DNA of 64,000 nt from Hyaloperonospora brassicae (taxonomy: Eukaryota; Oomycota; Peronosporomycetes; Peronosporales; Peronosporaceae), in contig CANTFL010000873.1 of NCBI GenBank assembly GCA_947650285.1, positions 186,001 to 250,000 on the forward strand. Direction: 5' to 3'. Shown in pieces: positions 1-11,488 of the stretch (positions are counted from its first letter, which is position 1; every line of letters starts with the position of its first letter). The notes under the pieces were generated by a model that was given only the letters and a program-made list of their open reading frames with translations, searched no databases and was not told where the DNA came from. The translations under genes and the position numbers were made by a program.

Positions 1-2560
1 ATGTTAGTGTATCGCGAAATCTTCAAATTATTTGGTCCGTATGAGGTTGTATAACATTGATAGAATCTTAAAATATTGTTGTGGTACCAATTGCGCAGAT
101 CCAAAATAGTTTTCTTACGACATTTAGGAATCAAATAACCTCCTGTGTCATAGCGTCATATGCACAACTGTAAAGGCTTTGTCATACAGAGATTGTCGCG
201 CTCGTATTTCCGAATGGCGTTTGCACTTTAGCAGCGTCTGCGCCTAATTATTCATAGCAGCAACCTTACCTCGACTATAACTGCATTATCCGTAGCAGAT
301 AATTCAATTAGTCTATAGACGTTACCGACTCTATTATATATCTGTGAAGCGATTAAAAAATTATAAAATGTATACTTCCTGCCATCATTTCTTTATGGCG
401 ACACTTCTAGCCCAGATATATATATTAAACAACTTTAGTTGTGCCAAGCGCCAAACATTCTTCATTACTTTATGATTCGCTGGTTACTTTTTGTGATCGC
501 CCAGATGAATCGATGCTTTTAAAAAGTGTCCTTGTGAGGGCTACAAACTCTAAACACAGTCTTCAGAAGAAAAACAATGACATAAGTCTTTTTTGTATAA
601 TATATTTATGAGAATCTTGCTTTGCAGCGTATTCCGCGATTTTTTGGATAAACTTAATATTATAAAACTTCTAACCCGATTGATGATCAATTAATTTAGA
701 GCTGCATTTAATGTCAAATTATTATTAGTTACTCTAATACAAGGTGTTTGCACGGTCTATCTTCTGCCAATATTTCTATTATAGGCTCAATCGTATTTTT
801 GACATCTTCCCTACTTGTCATACGTCATCTTTTTAAGAAAGTAAAATATTCTAGCATTCGCAAAGTAGTAGAAACGATGAATCAAATAAGTTAACTATGA
901 TTTCGAATCTTCCCTGGTACCTACGAACGATGTTAAAAGAGAGCTTTTCTATTCGCATGTTTATTAGTAGTCAACTTGCTTATTCTCCGTATTTTCGCGG
1001 TTCATCTCTTCGTAGCCTTATAGCAACTATATGTTGATCCTTAATGGGTCTCTTAGCGGTTCGATTGTTCGACTTTCAAAGGACCACATTACAGATTATC
1101 GAAACATAATTTTGATTGTAATATGCTATAACTTGATAATAATTGCGCTTGCTGTCTGACTCATTAGGCGTCTTGCTATCTTTCATCTTATTCTTAAAAA
1201 CTATTGCGTCAGATCGCTGTCATTATGCCGGTAATTTTGTTACTATCTTTAAAAAAAGAGGGGGAGGTTCGTTCCGTTAGTGTGGTCGCAATTACTGACA
1301 TCGATACAGAATTGGCTAATTTCTATACGAAAGAATGCGAGATCTCTTAGAAAAAAGTTTTCGCTGGCTTTAATGAGCTTAAAAACTATACATACGGTCT
1401 TGCATATCTTTGTCACAGTATCGGATGAAATTGTTGCCCATTCACCATAAATGTCTCCTTCTAAGATGTAGTTCGCATTGAATACGTCTTCAGCTGCATC
1501 GCCGATCGTACGGCTCTATCGTGAGAAGCAATTGAACTTTGCGTTTTGCAGTGTGTGTCCAAAATTGACAAACGGAAGCCCGTCATCTGTATAATTTGCA
1601 ACACGAATAGGGTATACATGAAAGCCACTCGACAATATATCGCAATCTTCATGGATTGTACGAAAATTGCGCTATAGCTTGTCTTTGCCTTTCCACATCT
1701 TTTTTTAACAGCACTTCTGACATATAAACGACTTTACAGCTTAGTAAGACCACATCACGATATCTGAGCGAATATGACGGGAAAAGATTTTAAATGTCAT
1801 ACTTAATTCACGTACTTAGATTCGCGCTTATCCCGTATTGGGTGATGCAATTCGTAACATCGCTTTTAATTACTATCACGTATTCGTAGAAACAAGATAA
1901 ACCCCCCTATTTTCACTTTTGCATAATTGGGCTTATGTAACGTGTCTTGGAGTCAGATCTTCATAGCTAGTCGTTTCCCTATAATAAAAAATATCGTTCG
2001 CATACGTCCGCCCGAAATCCCGCGCCTGCCAATCATATAGCTTTTAAACTCAAATTATACCCACGTTTCCAGCAATTATTACTATGGGCATAGCTAATAA
2101 ATTTTACTCGCAATCACGCTGCCAACTTACATTTGCTTGTCCAGGCTCATTTTGAGTGAAAATATTTGTTTCTGCAAATTGACACATACAACGTTTCTTG
2201 ACCAGGATACAAGACCGCTAGAGAAAATTAAGTGGTTGATCAGCAAGTCGTTCAACTTTGTAATGGGTTCTGCCGATTAATATACCGTATCAATTTCCCC
2301 TAGTAAGCTTTAACTTTTTTAAAAGGGTATTGTATAAGGCAGGGTACACTATAAATTCACATTTTTGTAAAACAAATAATTTTCTCTCGGATTCTAAGGT
2401 ACGGCAGTGGTTGCGTGGTGTGGCAAGTTTTCGGTAACACAAATAGCCCGCGTTTGAACCCAGCAGCGATCTCACAGATAGGACCCCTATAGGATGATTT
2501 TAAAACCGCCACGTAAGTTCTTTTATTTCAGAATTATTGCAATGCACGGAAGAAAAGATC
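1..2560. other. AT-rich intergenic DNA, no gene recognised
   Basis: This stretch is strongly AT-rich, with frequent stops in all six frames and only short chance frames of about 60 codons. I recognise no protein family, structural RNA or clear terminal repeat in it. It may be decayed transposon sequence like its neighbours. Confidence 0.5.
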
Positions 2561-2569
2561 TGCAAACAC

Positions 2570-3886
2570 AAAAATGAAAAGCTCCTGTTCAACGACTAGA
2601 TCGTCGGACTCATCTTCAATATCAGCACCATCTGTATTATCAGGGGCTTCTTCGTCACCACTCATTCATTTACATAAAAGAGTTCACCGTACACGTCGTG
2701 CTTGACAATATGCCAGTCGCGGTAGTCTACAGCGAACCCAGATGCGGCAATTGAATTGCAAACTACATCGTTGGGGACAGCTTTCCATGAATTGCTGACC
2801 CACACCACCACCTCCTTCACGCTCGGTGGCCGCGATTTTCCGTTCTTGGTGTACTGCACCCGATTAATTCTCTTCCAGTTGTATATTACTCTCTATAGAC
2901 AATTATTAAACGACTTGAATATTCCGATTTTTCCCTGCCTGCAAGTACGGCGTTTGACCTTTAGGAACAACCCTTATATATATCTTCTTGCTGATGCACT
3001 TCGCCTAGACGTCCTTTGCTATATGCGATCGCATCGAGTTCCACACGATCCCTTTGCCGTCGCAGAATTTCAAAAGCGCTGAAAACATCAAGTCGATTCA
3101 CTTCATGAGAAGCATAGTGTTCATCCAGGCACGCTCTTGATACGCAACGTGAACTGCGCCGCTCTTCTGGATCGGTTTTTTTCGAGCCTTTCCAGATGAA
3201 AAGAGGTGGCAGCTTTGTCCCCGTGGCTGTGACGGTAAGCGCAACAGTGATCCGCATCTAAGCGAACATGTCGACCGCAAAACGACATGACGTGCGCCGG
3301 TAAAACCCACAGTGTCGCGCCGCGAGTCTTTGAATAATACTGCCGTCTCATTCATCAGGAGCGTGCCGCTGGGGTCGAGCTCGCTCTTCTGTGATGAGAA
3401 GTACGAAGGAAATCGCACGGCACGCGCAGTGAGCTCGTCGTCACTTAATATGGTGATGTCGGTCGTCTGTCGGAGAGAGAGGTCATAGCGAGTCATGAAG
3501 CAAGCGAGCCGCTAGTCGGATGCGCAGAAGTAATCGTCTTTCAGCTCATCTTTAGCGAGCTCGCGTGCGGATACTTGAACCCACTGATGCGACACCATTT
3601 CCTTCTTCGATCTTAGGAATACAATCTGATCAAACAGGACATCCTCTACCTCGCCAAGCCCGGGGTATCTACCTCCACCTATCACACGCAGCTGCAGCGC
3701 CGGGGAGTTTGTGATGGCATTGCGGTTCTTCCACCAGTAGCGAATCTGGGATCCTGACACTTGCTACTCTCGCTCCGCTTGAAAGTGCTTTAATGCGCGC
3801 GTAGGAACCTCAGCACCAGGACCTTCGATTCACTCGATCACTTTTCGCTTCTCGAGGTTGGCCTTGGAAACGCGCCTGGGTGCCAT
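2570..3886 (-). pseudogene. Decayed pogo/CENP-B-like DDE transposase
   Basis: This is the relic of a pogo/Tigger-type transposase (CENP-B HTH plus DDE superfamily endonuclease), a nuclear cut-and-paste enzyme. On the minus strand an ATG at 3886 opens a basic N terminus, followed by an HTH-CENPB-like region (motif RYWWKNRNAI near 3735). The DDE core lies near 3380-3130 (NETAVLF; then TVALTVTATGTKLPPLFIWKG, split across two frames; then a VAYQERAWM block). A C-terminal WVSNSWKAVP block is near 2790, followed by an acidic tail. The N-terminal part has in-frame stops and the core is split by frameshifts. The first catalytic Asp, normally in a DET block, reads Asn here, so the copy would be inactive even without the breaks. 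Family assignment rests on recognised motifs; the exact ends are uncertain. Confidence 0.75.
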
Positions 3887-5133
3887 GGTGTGCACTAGAG
3901 AATAAGGTCTTTAATGAGAAGCGAGCCTTATATTTTTAACGTATAGAGGGTGAACGGGCTTTTCTAATTCGCCGCTACCAACCATTTATATAAGACTATA
4001 ATCGGTTAAAACGATTTTTTACTATATCAATTTATGGTATACTAATGACACCGTATAATACTGTTTGTGTACCTTAAAATATGATTAGAGTATTAAATTC
4101 GGATAGTGTATATTATACGGCAGAATTCGTTATTTGTGTTGTAGTTTAGTATGTAACGTTTGTTCCATTAGGGTAACTTGATTTTGTGATACCTGGTTTA
4201 CGAAAAAATGAAGCGTTTGAATCGTTCGACTGCTTAATTTTGTGCCTAACACGTAGAAGCCATGCTTTGACCCGAGTTTACCCAGATGTGTGTTATTCTC
4301 CATGCCGAAGGGTATACAAGGTCATAAAGTCTTATATAAGGAAAAATGGAAGTTTATAAGACATTCGTTCATTATAAAGCTAGTAAAATTCGAAATTACA
4401 TCAAAAAAATGTTCAAACAACTGCATCACAGTTTTAAAAATTTGTCCCATTTTATGATGCTTGTGAATTTATGACCCATTGTCCATTTTATTTGTAAACA
4501 ACGTAAAAATATTAATACAATGTGTAAAACACTACAGTATTTTTCGCCTTTCATAGAACAATTTTGAAATTGGTGACATACGTCTTTGTATAGACCATAC
4601 ATGATTCATTGTGAAGCAAATTAAATACTAAGAAGTATAAATTCCAATTATTTATTAGCAAAACACATACAAATTTCTCGATATTTTATAAAATATAATA
4701 TCGTATACGAGATGTTTTTTCAATGGCTCCATTATGTAAAAAACCAGTCTGTTTCTGTATTATAATTAACATTTAATTTTCTAACTTTTCGGCTGATAAT
4801 TATATATACGTGACAGTAAGGTGACCACGATGTTTTACAGTGTACTGAGAACTGCTCAAATCATCATGGTTGGTTGTATCGTTACAAAAAACAACTTCCT
4901 GGATCTACGATTATGAAAAATTTTAAAATTGCCATTCTGTATAATATAAGACATTATATGACGTTGTATGATGTGATATAATCTCAGTACGAAGACTGTC
5001 ACAATCATTATCAGTTACTTACAAATCCGAAAATGCTTTACGCACAACTTTATAATAATGTGTGATAAGTCCATTAGGGTTCGCGACTTCATCTATATTT
5101 TACTAGGTTAATATTATTGCAATCGAAATCGTA
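3887..5133. other. AT-rich intergenic DNA
   Basis: Very AT-rich DNA without frames longer than about 60 codons. I see no gene, RNA or clear repeat. It separates the transposase relic from the inverted-repeat element that starts near 5134. Confidence 0.5.
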
Positions 5134-5440
5134 AATATATGAGCAAATCTCATTATCTTACCTCAAATGTACAAAGTCTTATAAGCAGTACTATGCACAT
5201 CCAAAGCATAAATAACACACAAAATAGTGTTAATTACAATTTAATAAACCGCAACATGGAATAAGAAATGATTAATTGCTAAGGAGAGGCGAGACGTTAG
5301 TAAGTGAAATAGACATAGACAGCAAGTGTGGCAGCAAGTGAGTAAAATATATACTATTGGCGCTTTCGTACCCAATGCTACCATACTTATTAGCTTTCAG
5401 CTATCACCGTGCCTATATCAAATCGTCTTTTTTGCAGCTA
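5134..5440 (+). repeat. Left terminal inverted repeat
   Basis: Left arm of the TIR element. It matches the reverse complement of 6395-6705 over most of its length, with scattered substitutions and small indels. The outermost detectable match is the GAGCAAATCTCATTA block at about 5141. Confidence 0.7.
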
Positions 5441-6394
5441 TCAAATATTGGAGTTACGAACCCAACAAAGCTTTCTTTTAGGTACCAGCAAGGATTGTTC
5501 GGCTTCAACAGGGTGGGTTATTATGTTGGTTCGGGCGGCGCGCTTGAAATCGGCATTCCTAGCGACTTAGACCCTGTTACGGGCTTCGGTGGGTGAAAGG
5601 TTGGTGTTGTCAAGAATTTATGGGGGCCCTATGGGTTTGACCACGGCAAAACTTCGCACCTGATACAACTGGAGCTGGCAAATATGCGGGCATCGTCCGG
5701 CCCTTCATTACAGCCATAGAGACTGAGGCATATACGGGAGATAGGGTTGCTACGGTACGCATCTACCTTGTGCTACTATAGGCGGCCAGGGGTCATAATC
5801 TCCCCAGTACCCTCTCAATACCGGAGCAAGAATACGCGATCCCGAGCAACTACGATGCCGACAAGCCCTCGACTAATAACGAAGCGAATGGCAAATTCGA
5901 ATAGCGGCAGATGCTAGCTTTGGCAATTGTTGGTGGCATCCCAGGGAAGCTACTCCAAATGCCCTATGCTCGACGCGTCATGCGAAACGCACTATCCACG
6001 ATTACTGCTACCCGTCAAATAAGTACTGTCACGCGTCGTATATCGAGACGGAGCGACCACCAGCAGCAGCATACCCATCAAGCTCGATCCTCGACGGATG
6101 AAGTGCCGCCTCCGCAACAGCATCACGCGAAGGTCAAAATGGATCTGCTAAATGTATCATTTTGTGCTCCCACAGCTCCAAAAGGCCTAGTTGCGTTCCA
6201 GTAGGCACTGTTGCCACCAAAACACCACCCGCCGCAGCCAATGGCACTGCTACAGAAAAAACAGCAGCAAAAGCCGATGATGAGCAAAAGGATCCGATTG
6301 AAATGGGATCGTCGCTTCCATCCGCGCGTGTTCCCGAAGGCGCCTCACCAGATGCTTCTACCTATCCTTCAAAGTATAATGCTAGCCTTATTTA

Positions 6395-6705
6395 TGGCTG
6401 CAAAAAAAGCGATTTGATATAGGCACGGTGTTAGCTGTAAGCTAATAAGTATGGTAGCATTGAATAAGAAAGCGCCAGTAGTATATATTTTACTCACCTG
6501 CTGCCACACTTGCTGCCATTGTCTGTTTCACTTACTGCCGTCTCGCCTCTCCTAAGCAATTAAGCATTTCTTATTCCATGTTGCGGCTAATTAAATTGTA
6601 ATTAGCACTGTTTTGCGTGCTATTTACACTTTGGATGGGCATAGTGCTAGTTTTGGGCATTTCTTCATCTGAGGTACTGGTAATGAGATTTGCTCCAAAT
6701 ATATA
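6395..6705 (-). repeat. Right terminal inverted repeat
   Basis: Right arm of the TIR element, the inverted counterpart of 5134-5440. It retains the same GAGCAAATCTCATTA block (as reverse complement near 6682-6696) at its outer end. Confidence 0.7.
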
Positions 6706-8338
6706 TGAATAAATGAATGAATGAGACTAAAGATGTTTGTACGACTCATTTGGTAACAATTGCTTGAAGTGCTATATACATGCGTAGTTGTCACATTGGC
6801 CTATTTATTAATGATATACTAGGTTATTATAAAAATATCAACGCATGTACATTTATACACGAAGCCGCTATTTGACACTTGATATTTGCTAACCATCACT
6901 CACCCCCATTTTAACTATAATCTGCATACTTCTCTCGTGCTGTGATTGGCTAAATTTATTTTAATAGAAATTATAACAACTTAGTGTAAATTGCTTTAAA
7001 AGCAAAATCCTCCTTTGAAAGGTGCGCGTGCTATCCAAGCTCATCCGGTTAAGTCAATACCCAAGCTATCAATCTACTTCTGACCAGACGGGTATCTCTG
7101 TCCCGCCTCCTACACCATGACAGCCAAAAAGGTGTTCTTGGACGACGAGAAATGTGTGTTCCACGACCTTTAGGCAAGATTTGACGAGAATACAGATCTC
7201 GGTATCGCCAAGTCGATCTTCTCGTACAGGCAGACAGATGGGTACGCCACCGTTATACCTTGCCACAAGCCGAATCATTTTGAGCTCCTGTGTCCGAATT
7301 TGACCTCATGTGACCACCGGATTCCGCCGTTAATGCGTTCGTCTAGAGCCTCATGAGCCTTGAGGTTGAAGGACTTAGCAATTCTGCTACAGTGCTTGGA
7401 AGGGTACAATATCGAAGTGGCGACGAAGTTTTGGTGTATGGCATGCCATTCCTAGCAGCAAAATGACGATTACCGAGGACAACATTTACCTGAGCGTAAA
7501 GTATTTATATAGCGTGGTTCGTGAAGACTAACGGCGGGGCAAAAACAATATGTAAGCGGGTGTCGAAGTCAATTGCTACGATTAACAACTATCGCAAGAC
7601 ATTGTTAAAAACGTTAGACTTAGGCGTCATATCCTACAAGCAATCAACAAGTCAAATTGTTTGTAAATGGTTGTAGTTGGCATCAACAAATTTTTCGGCC
7701 AGCTTGCGACACTTTCAAACGATTTATTGCTGTTTTTGTGGACTCGCTTGGGCAGGAGTATGGATACTAGTTTGAATGTATTTGATTAAGTAGAATCAAA
7801 TCGATATGCTCTTTTCGGCTGCGAAAATTTAAGATTTCTCGACAGTTATGACAGCCATATTTAATGTTTTACAGGCCGCAGGTGTGTCGCGATGTCATAC
7901 CACTCATTGCTCTACAGTCGGTGACGCATTTTAACTTGATGTAGGCCCAGTCAATGCGCTCATGCGTCGAGTTCTATTTTTACCGCATAGAAGGCCTTTC
8001 CACGATCTAGTCGTGATCGACGTAAGTCAAGTTTTATCGTTTTGCCTTGTCTCGGCTGATCGTCTCTACGATTACGTTCAGTGTCTACTTAGTCACCCGC
8101 TCGGAAAAGTAGCGATGCCTGATGCATCTTGCACGACCTCGCGACAAGACCCGCGGATCTCGAGATATCAATTGCAACGACAACTTATGATTGATGGATC
8201 TACTGACACATCTCCGTCCACCACAGTCATCGACATTGACGCTTTGCAATATAAGCACGGGCGGGATCGTCTGATATGATCGAATAAAGAGTATTTTGCT
8301 TCCTTACCTCGTTCTGCTTGGTAGCACACAACCAATTA
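6706..8338. other. Intergenic DNA with an unidentified decayed coding relic
   Basis: Between about 7090 and 7760 the plus strand has higher GC and protein-like stretches broken by many stops. It reads like an old retroelement or gene fragment, but I cannot assign a family. The rest is low-complexity, AT-rich sequence without a supported gene. Confidence 0.3.
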
Positions 8339-8383
8339 TGTCAGAAATTAGACGGTAAAGGTCTTACCGTCTAATTTCTGACA
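8339..8383. repeat. Perfect 20-bp stem, 5-nt loop hairpin
   Basis: Arms 8339-8358 and 8364-8383 are exact reverse complements around the loop AGGTC. The arm begins TGTCAGAAATTAGACGG. It stands alone in intergenic DNA, with no gene ending close by that would suggest a terminator. It could be a small fold-back element, a mutation made by template switching, or a small-RNA precursor. Confidence 0.85.
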
Positions 8384-9291
8384 ATATTTGAACTCTTCGC
8401 AGTCTGCAGCATCGTTCAGGCACCAGCCTTAACCTGGTGAGCACCGCGTTGTACCGCACCATACATTCAAGCATTTCGGTGAGGCATAATCTCGTTGTTG
8501 CAACGAAATATTTGTCCTGTTACAAGCTAGAAAGCACAAGCCTTGTCAAAATAATATTTATCAAAACATTATGAATTATGGACCGTTAAGGTTTTATATA
8601 TATCCATAACGATGTAAGATATCTGAGTTGTGGCATTCCCTTTCTTGAGATCTTTAACTTTTATGAACGTCACGTATCGTTTTGAAAAATAAGTGGCTTA
8701 CAGCGTCATAGGTAGTCATGCACCTAATCTCTTTATATCTTCTACTGTATAAAATATGTCTCACTTCAAACTCCACCATGTCCGGGTGCTACTCATTTAC
8801 GTTAAGTGGTATCTAAAATGCTTTCATTCGTCTTCAGCGCCTAGATTAGTGAAGGGTGATGATTTGGTCCCTGAGAAAGTTAATGGAGGTTGCTGGGATC
8901 TCATTCCTGTTAAGTTTACCTTCTGCAAAGTCCCCGCATCGACGTACAGACCGCATACAATTCTTTACAGCTTTAAATGCGATATATTCCGCTGAGTAGA
9001 TCCCACCAATAAACGTCCAATAAATTAATGACCAAGAGCACCATCAGATGTCCGCGAGCATACTAGTTCGCTGGATTGAAAACCTCCGCAGCTGGTAGGA
9101 CATCGTTTTATTAAAGTATAACTTGCAGCCTGTACAAGGTTCCATCTTATTAAGTCTTGAAGGAGCTTCATTTTTTCACAATTGAGATGGTTGCTACATA
9201 CAATACTTCTTTTCAAGTATGCTGCACAACAAACAATGATAATGAGATATCTATGGCATAGCACCTATGGAGGTTCATTTATAATTGGTGA
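8384..9291. other. Intergenic DNA, nothing recognised
   Basis: Only short frames of about 80 codons without recognisable motifs are present. I see no repeat or RNA gene. Confidence 0.4.
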
Positions 9292-9350
9292 TGCTTCTGC
9301 TGCTTCTGCTGCTTCTACTGCTTCTGCAGCTTCTGCTGCTTCTGCTTCTA
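9292..9350. repeat. Degenerate GCTTCT hexanucleotide/trinucleotide repeat
   Basis: About ten units of a TGC-TTC type repeat. Read on the plus strand it gives an Ala-Ser run, and on the minus strand a Glu-Ala run. It lies in a short frame (9182-9466) that I do not recognise as a gene. Confidence 0.85.
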
Positions 9351-11273
9351 GTCGAAACTTGTGCCTGCACGTCACCCCAAAGTCTGGAGTAAAAATACCG
9401 AGTCATTCCACATTCCTATCCTCCGTGTTCTCTATGGATGTATCGAGTCGCAGGATGTACCCCTAAAACAAATTCCATTAAGCTTCTGCAGAAATCTTAC
9501 CTTTCACAGCGATCTGAAAGACTGATCTGTAGCCGACACTTGTTGTTGCCCTACCCCGACCGGTAGATAGACTAAAATTTGCAAGCTGCTTATCACAAGC
9601 AACCGTACAAGCCATTGCTACCGTCAAAAATCCATTATAGACACGTTTATTTATACCTTGACTGTTACTTGCGCGCCTTCGACGCGCAAAGTTGTTTTAT
9701 GACCAAAATGCAGCGTTTACTAATAAATGCTTGTACAAACTGGTCCTTGTATTGGTGCCAATTTTCTTCCAGATACATTATGACATAAAGAGGTAGCATC
9801 TCATTTATCCTAGTCAATTGTCGTTTATACTCAACTAGCGGTTCATTTGCGAGCTGTTCATAAGCTTTTAACAAAATTTGACGGCTGCAAAGCTTGCAAA
9901 GGTCATTCACCGTCGGTAAAACATATGTTCGCTACTTTTTCCACTGGCACACAACAAATTTAACGTTGCCATCGTAGAAAATGCAGTGAACAGCAAATTC
10001 ATCAAGACCATTTTACGACCAGTAAAAAACTTTTTTCATATCACATTCATTACTGCAAAAATTAGTGTTATATGCCGCAACGCTTAAAGGGGCTCTTCCG
10101 CACGTTCTCTAGCCAAAACTAGTACGCACAGATAACTGTTTGGGGCGTGGCCGTAACACCCACGACGTTCAACACAATTAACGCATAACAGTTGGCCTTG
10201 AACGTTCAATTAATCAATCAAACCTACCCAGCATTAAATTAACGGCAACCATTGTTGACGGAAGATAAAAAAATTCGTTATAATAACCATTCCTGTTGAG
10301 CATTAGATTAAGCAAAATTTAGTGCATCAGGCCTTTGAGGCCGTCAAATAGATCAACAAGCGAAGAACGACCAGCCAGGATGCTAGCCCGCTCTACTTAC
10401 TTATCATTGCATACATATCATCGGATATATATTGTTATTCCACGAAGACTTATTGCAATTACAATTCGGCAGGTTTTTGTCGGTCAAGTGCAGCTTAAAT
10501 GACGTATTTTAGCCACAAGTTAGTTAGCGCGCGTGCGTGCGAATGAACGGCTGGGCTGTTAAAAGGTTTGTGATTATAATCGTGGATGTTAACTTGAATT
10601 TTCCCGTATCCTTTTGTGCAGACCGTCGAATAGAACGTATGAACATTATGCATGTCCCACGTCGAAATCGAACACGCTTGCGTTGGTTAGATGTGTATCT
10701 TGATGTATATTTTGATGCGCATGAACACTGCAAAGTACAGCATTGATGTCTTCTTTTTCTATTCGCGACTCGCCTAGTGTACAAAACAGCCCGAATGTAG
10801 CCTTCATCATCAGAAAGTGAGTTAAACATGCAACTTCTAGACTAATACAGGTTGCTTGGTACCGATTCATGCCGATGTGAGCGATATTTTAGTGATCGTT
10901 GTCCCACATCCAGATTTGCAACTTAGTACGCAGACGATCATCGTGTCAAGATGAAGGGTGCCATTACCTCACGCGCACTGCCGACGGCAGAGCCATGCAC
11001 AGCGCTGCGGATCCTTCGTTTGTTGGCGCGGTGCGCACTTACCGGGGCACCTTACAGAGGGAATCGCCGTGGATCCGGGGAAGAATTTAGGTAGAGGTGA
11101 GTATTTATCCATTCGTTTCGTTGCCGGTAACGAAGGGCACGGAGCAGGGGGTCCCGGCCACGTACCTAATGCGACAGCTGGGTGACTTTCGTACGCTGTT
11201 TCGATTGGCGGACTCGTCGATCACGACGTCATCGGCGAAATCAGCCAATCCAAACTTGTCGATTGTAAACATA
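9351..11273. other. Intergenic DNA, nothing recognised
   Basis: Several frames of 60-100 codons overlap on both strands, but none carries a recognisable motif or a convincing start context. No RNA gene was seen. Confidence 0.35.
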
Positions 11274-11488
11274 CGGAACTCGACGACTTACTCCGGCAGG
11301 GGCTCAGCGATTGTTACCGTCCGAAGCTCGACAATTTTACCGACCGAAGCTCGACGAGTTTCGCCGACCCGACATCGACGATTTTTGCAGAACCGTACTC
11401 CGTAAAAATCGCCGACCGCATTAGTACGAAATTTGCCGTCCCGATTTGTACGAAGTTCGCCCACCGGATTCGGTCGAAATTCGCCAAT
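11274..11488. repeat. Tandem array of about nine 24-bp units
   Basis: From 11321 to 11488 seven units of exactly 24 bp follow one another, built around a CCG-N-CTCGACGA-TTT-GCCGAC pattern. Two more diverged units lie upstream from 11274. Because the period is eight codons, the minus strand reads as an octapeptide repeat of the form A-(N/K)-(F/L)-V-x-x-(G/R)-(S/T), inside a frame of about 140 codons (11314-11739). Whether that frame is or was a protein is unknown. The units are diverged, so the array is not recent. Confidence 0.8.

Larger units (their letters stand above)
5134..6705. mobile_element. Non-autonomous DNA element with about 300-bp terminal inverted repeats
   Basis: The ends of this stretch are long inverted copies of each other. 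The left arm 5134-5440 reappears as the reverse complement at 6395-6705, with long matching blocks: the GGAGAGGCGAGACG block near 5283, the TGCTACCATACTTATTAGC block near 5377 and the ACCGTGCCTATATCAAATCG block near 5406. The roughly 950-bp interior has only broken frames with Gln/His- and Ala/Pro-rich chance translations, and no recognised transposase. The arm length resembles Mutator-like or similar TIR elements, but I could not identify a flanking duplication, so the superfamily is open. The arms have diverged by scattered substitutions, indicating an old insertion. Confidence 0.7.

Noticed and set aside
7090..7760. A host gene in the higher-GC stretch
   Set aside because: Many stops in every frame and no recognised family; listed only as an unidentified relic.
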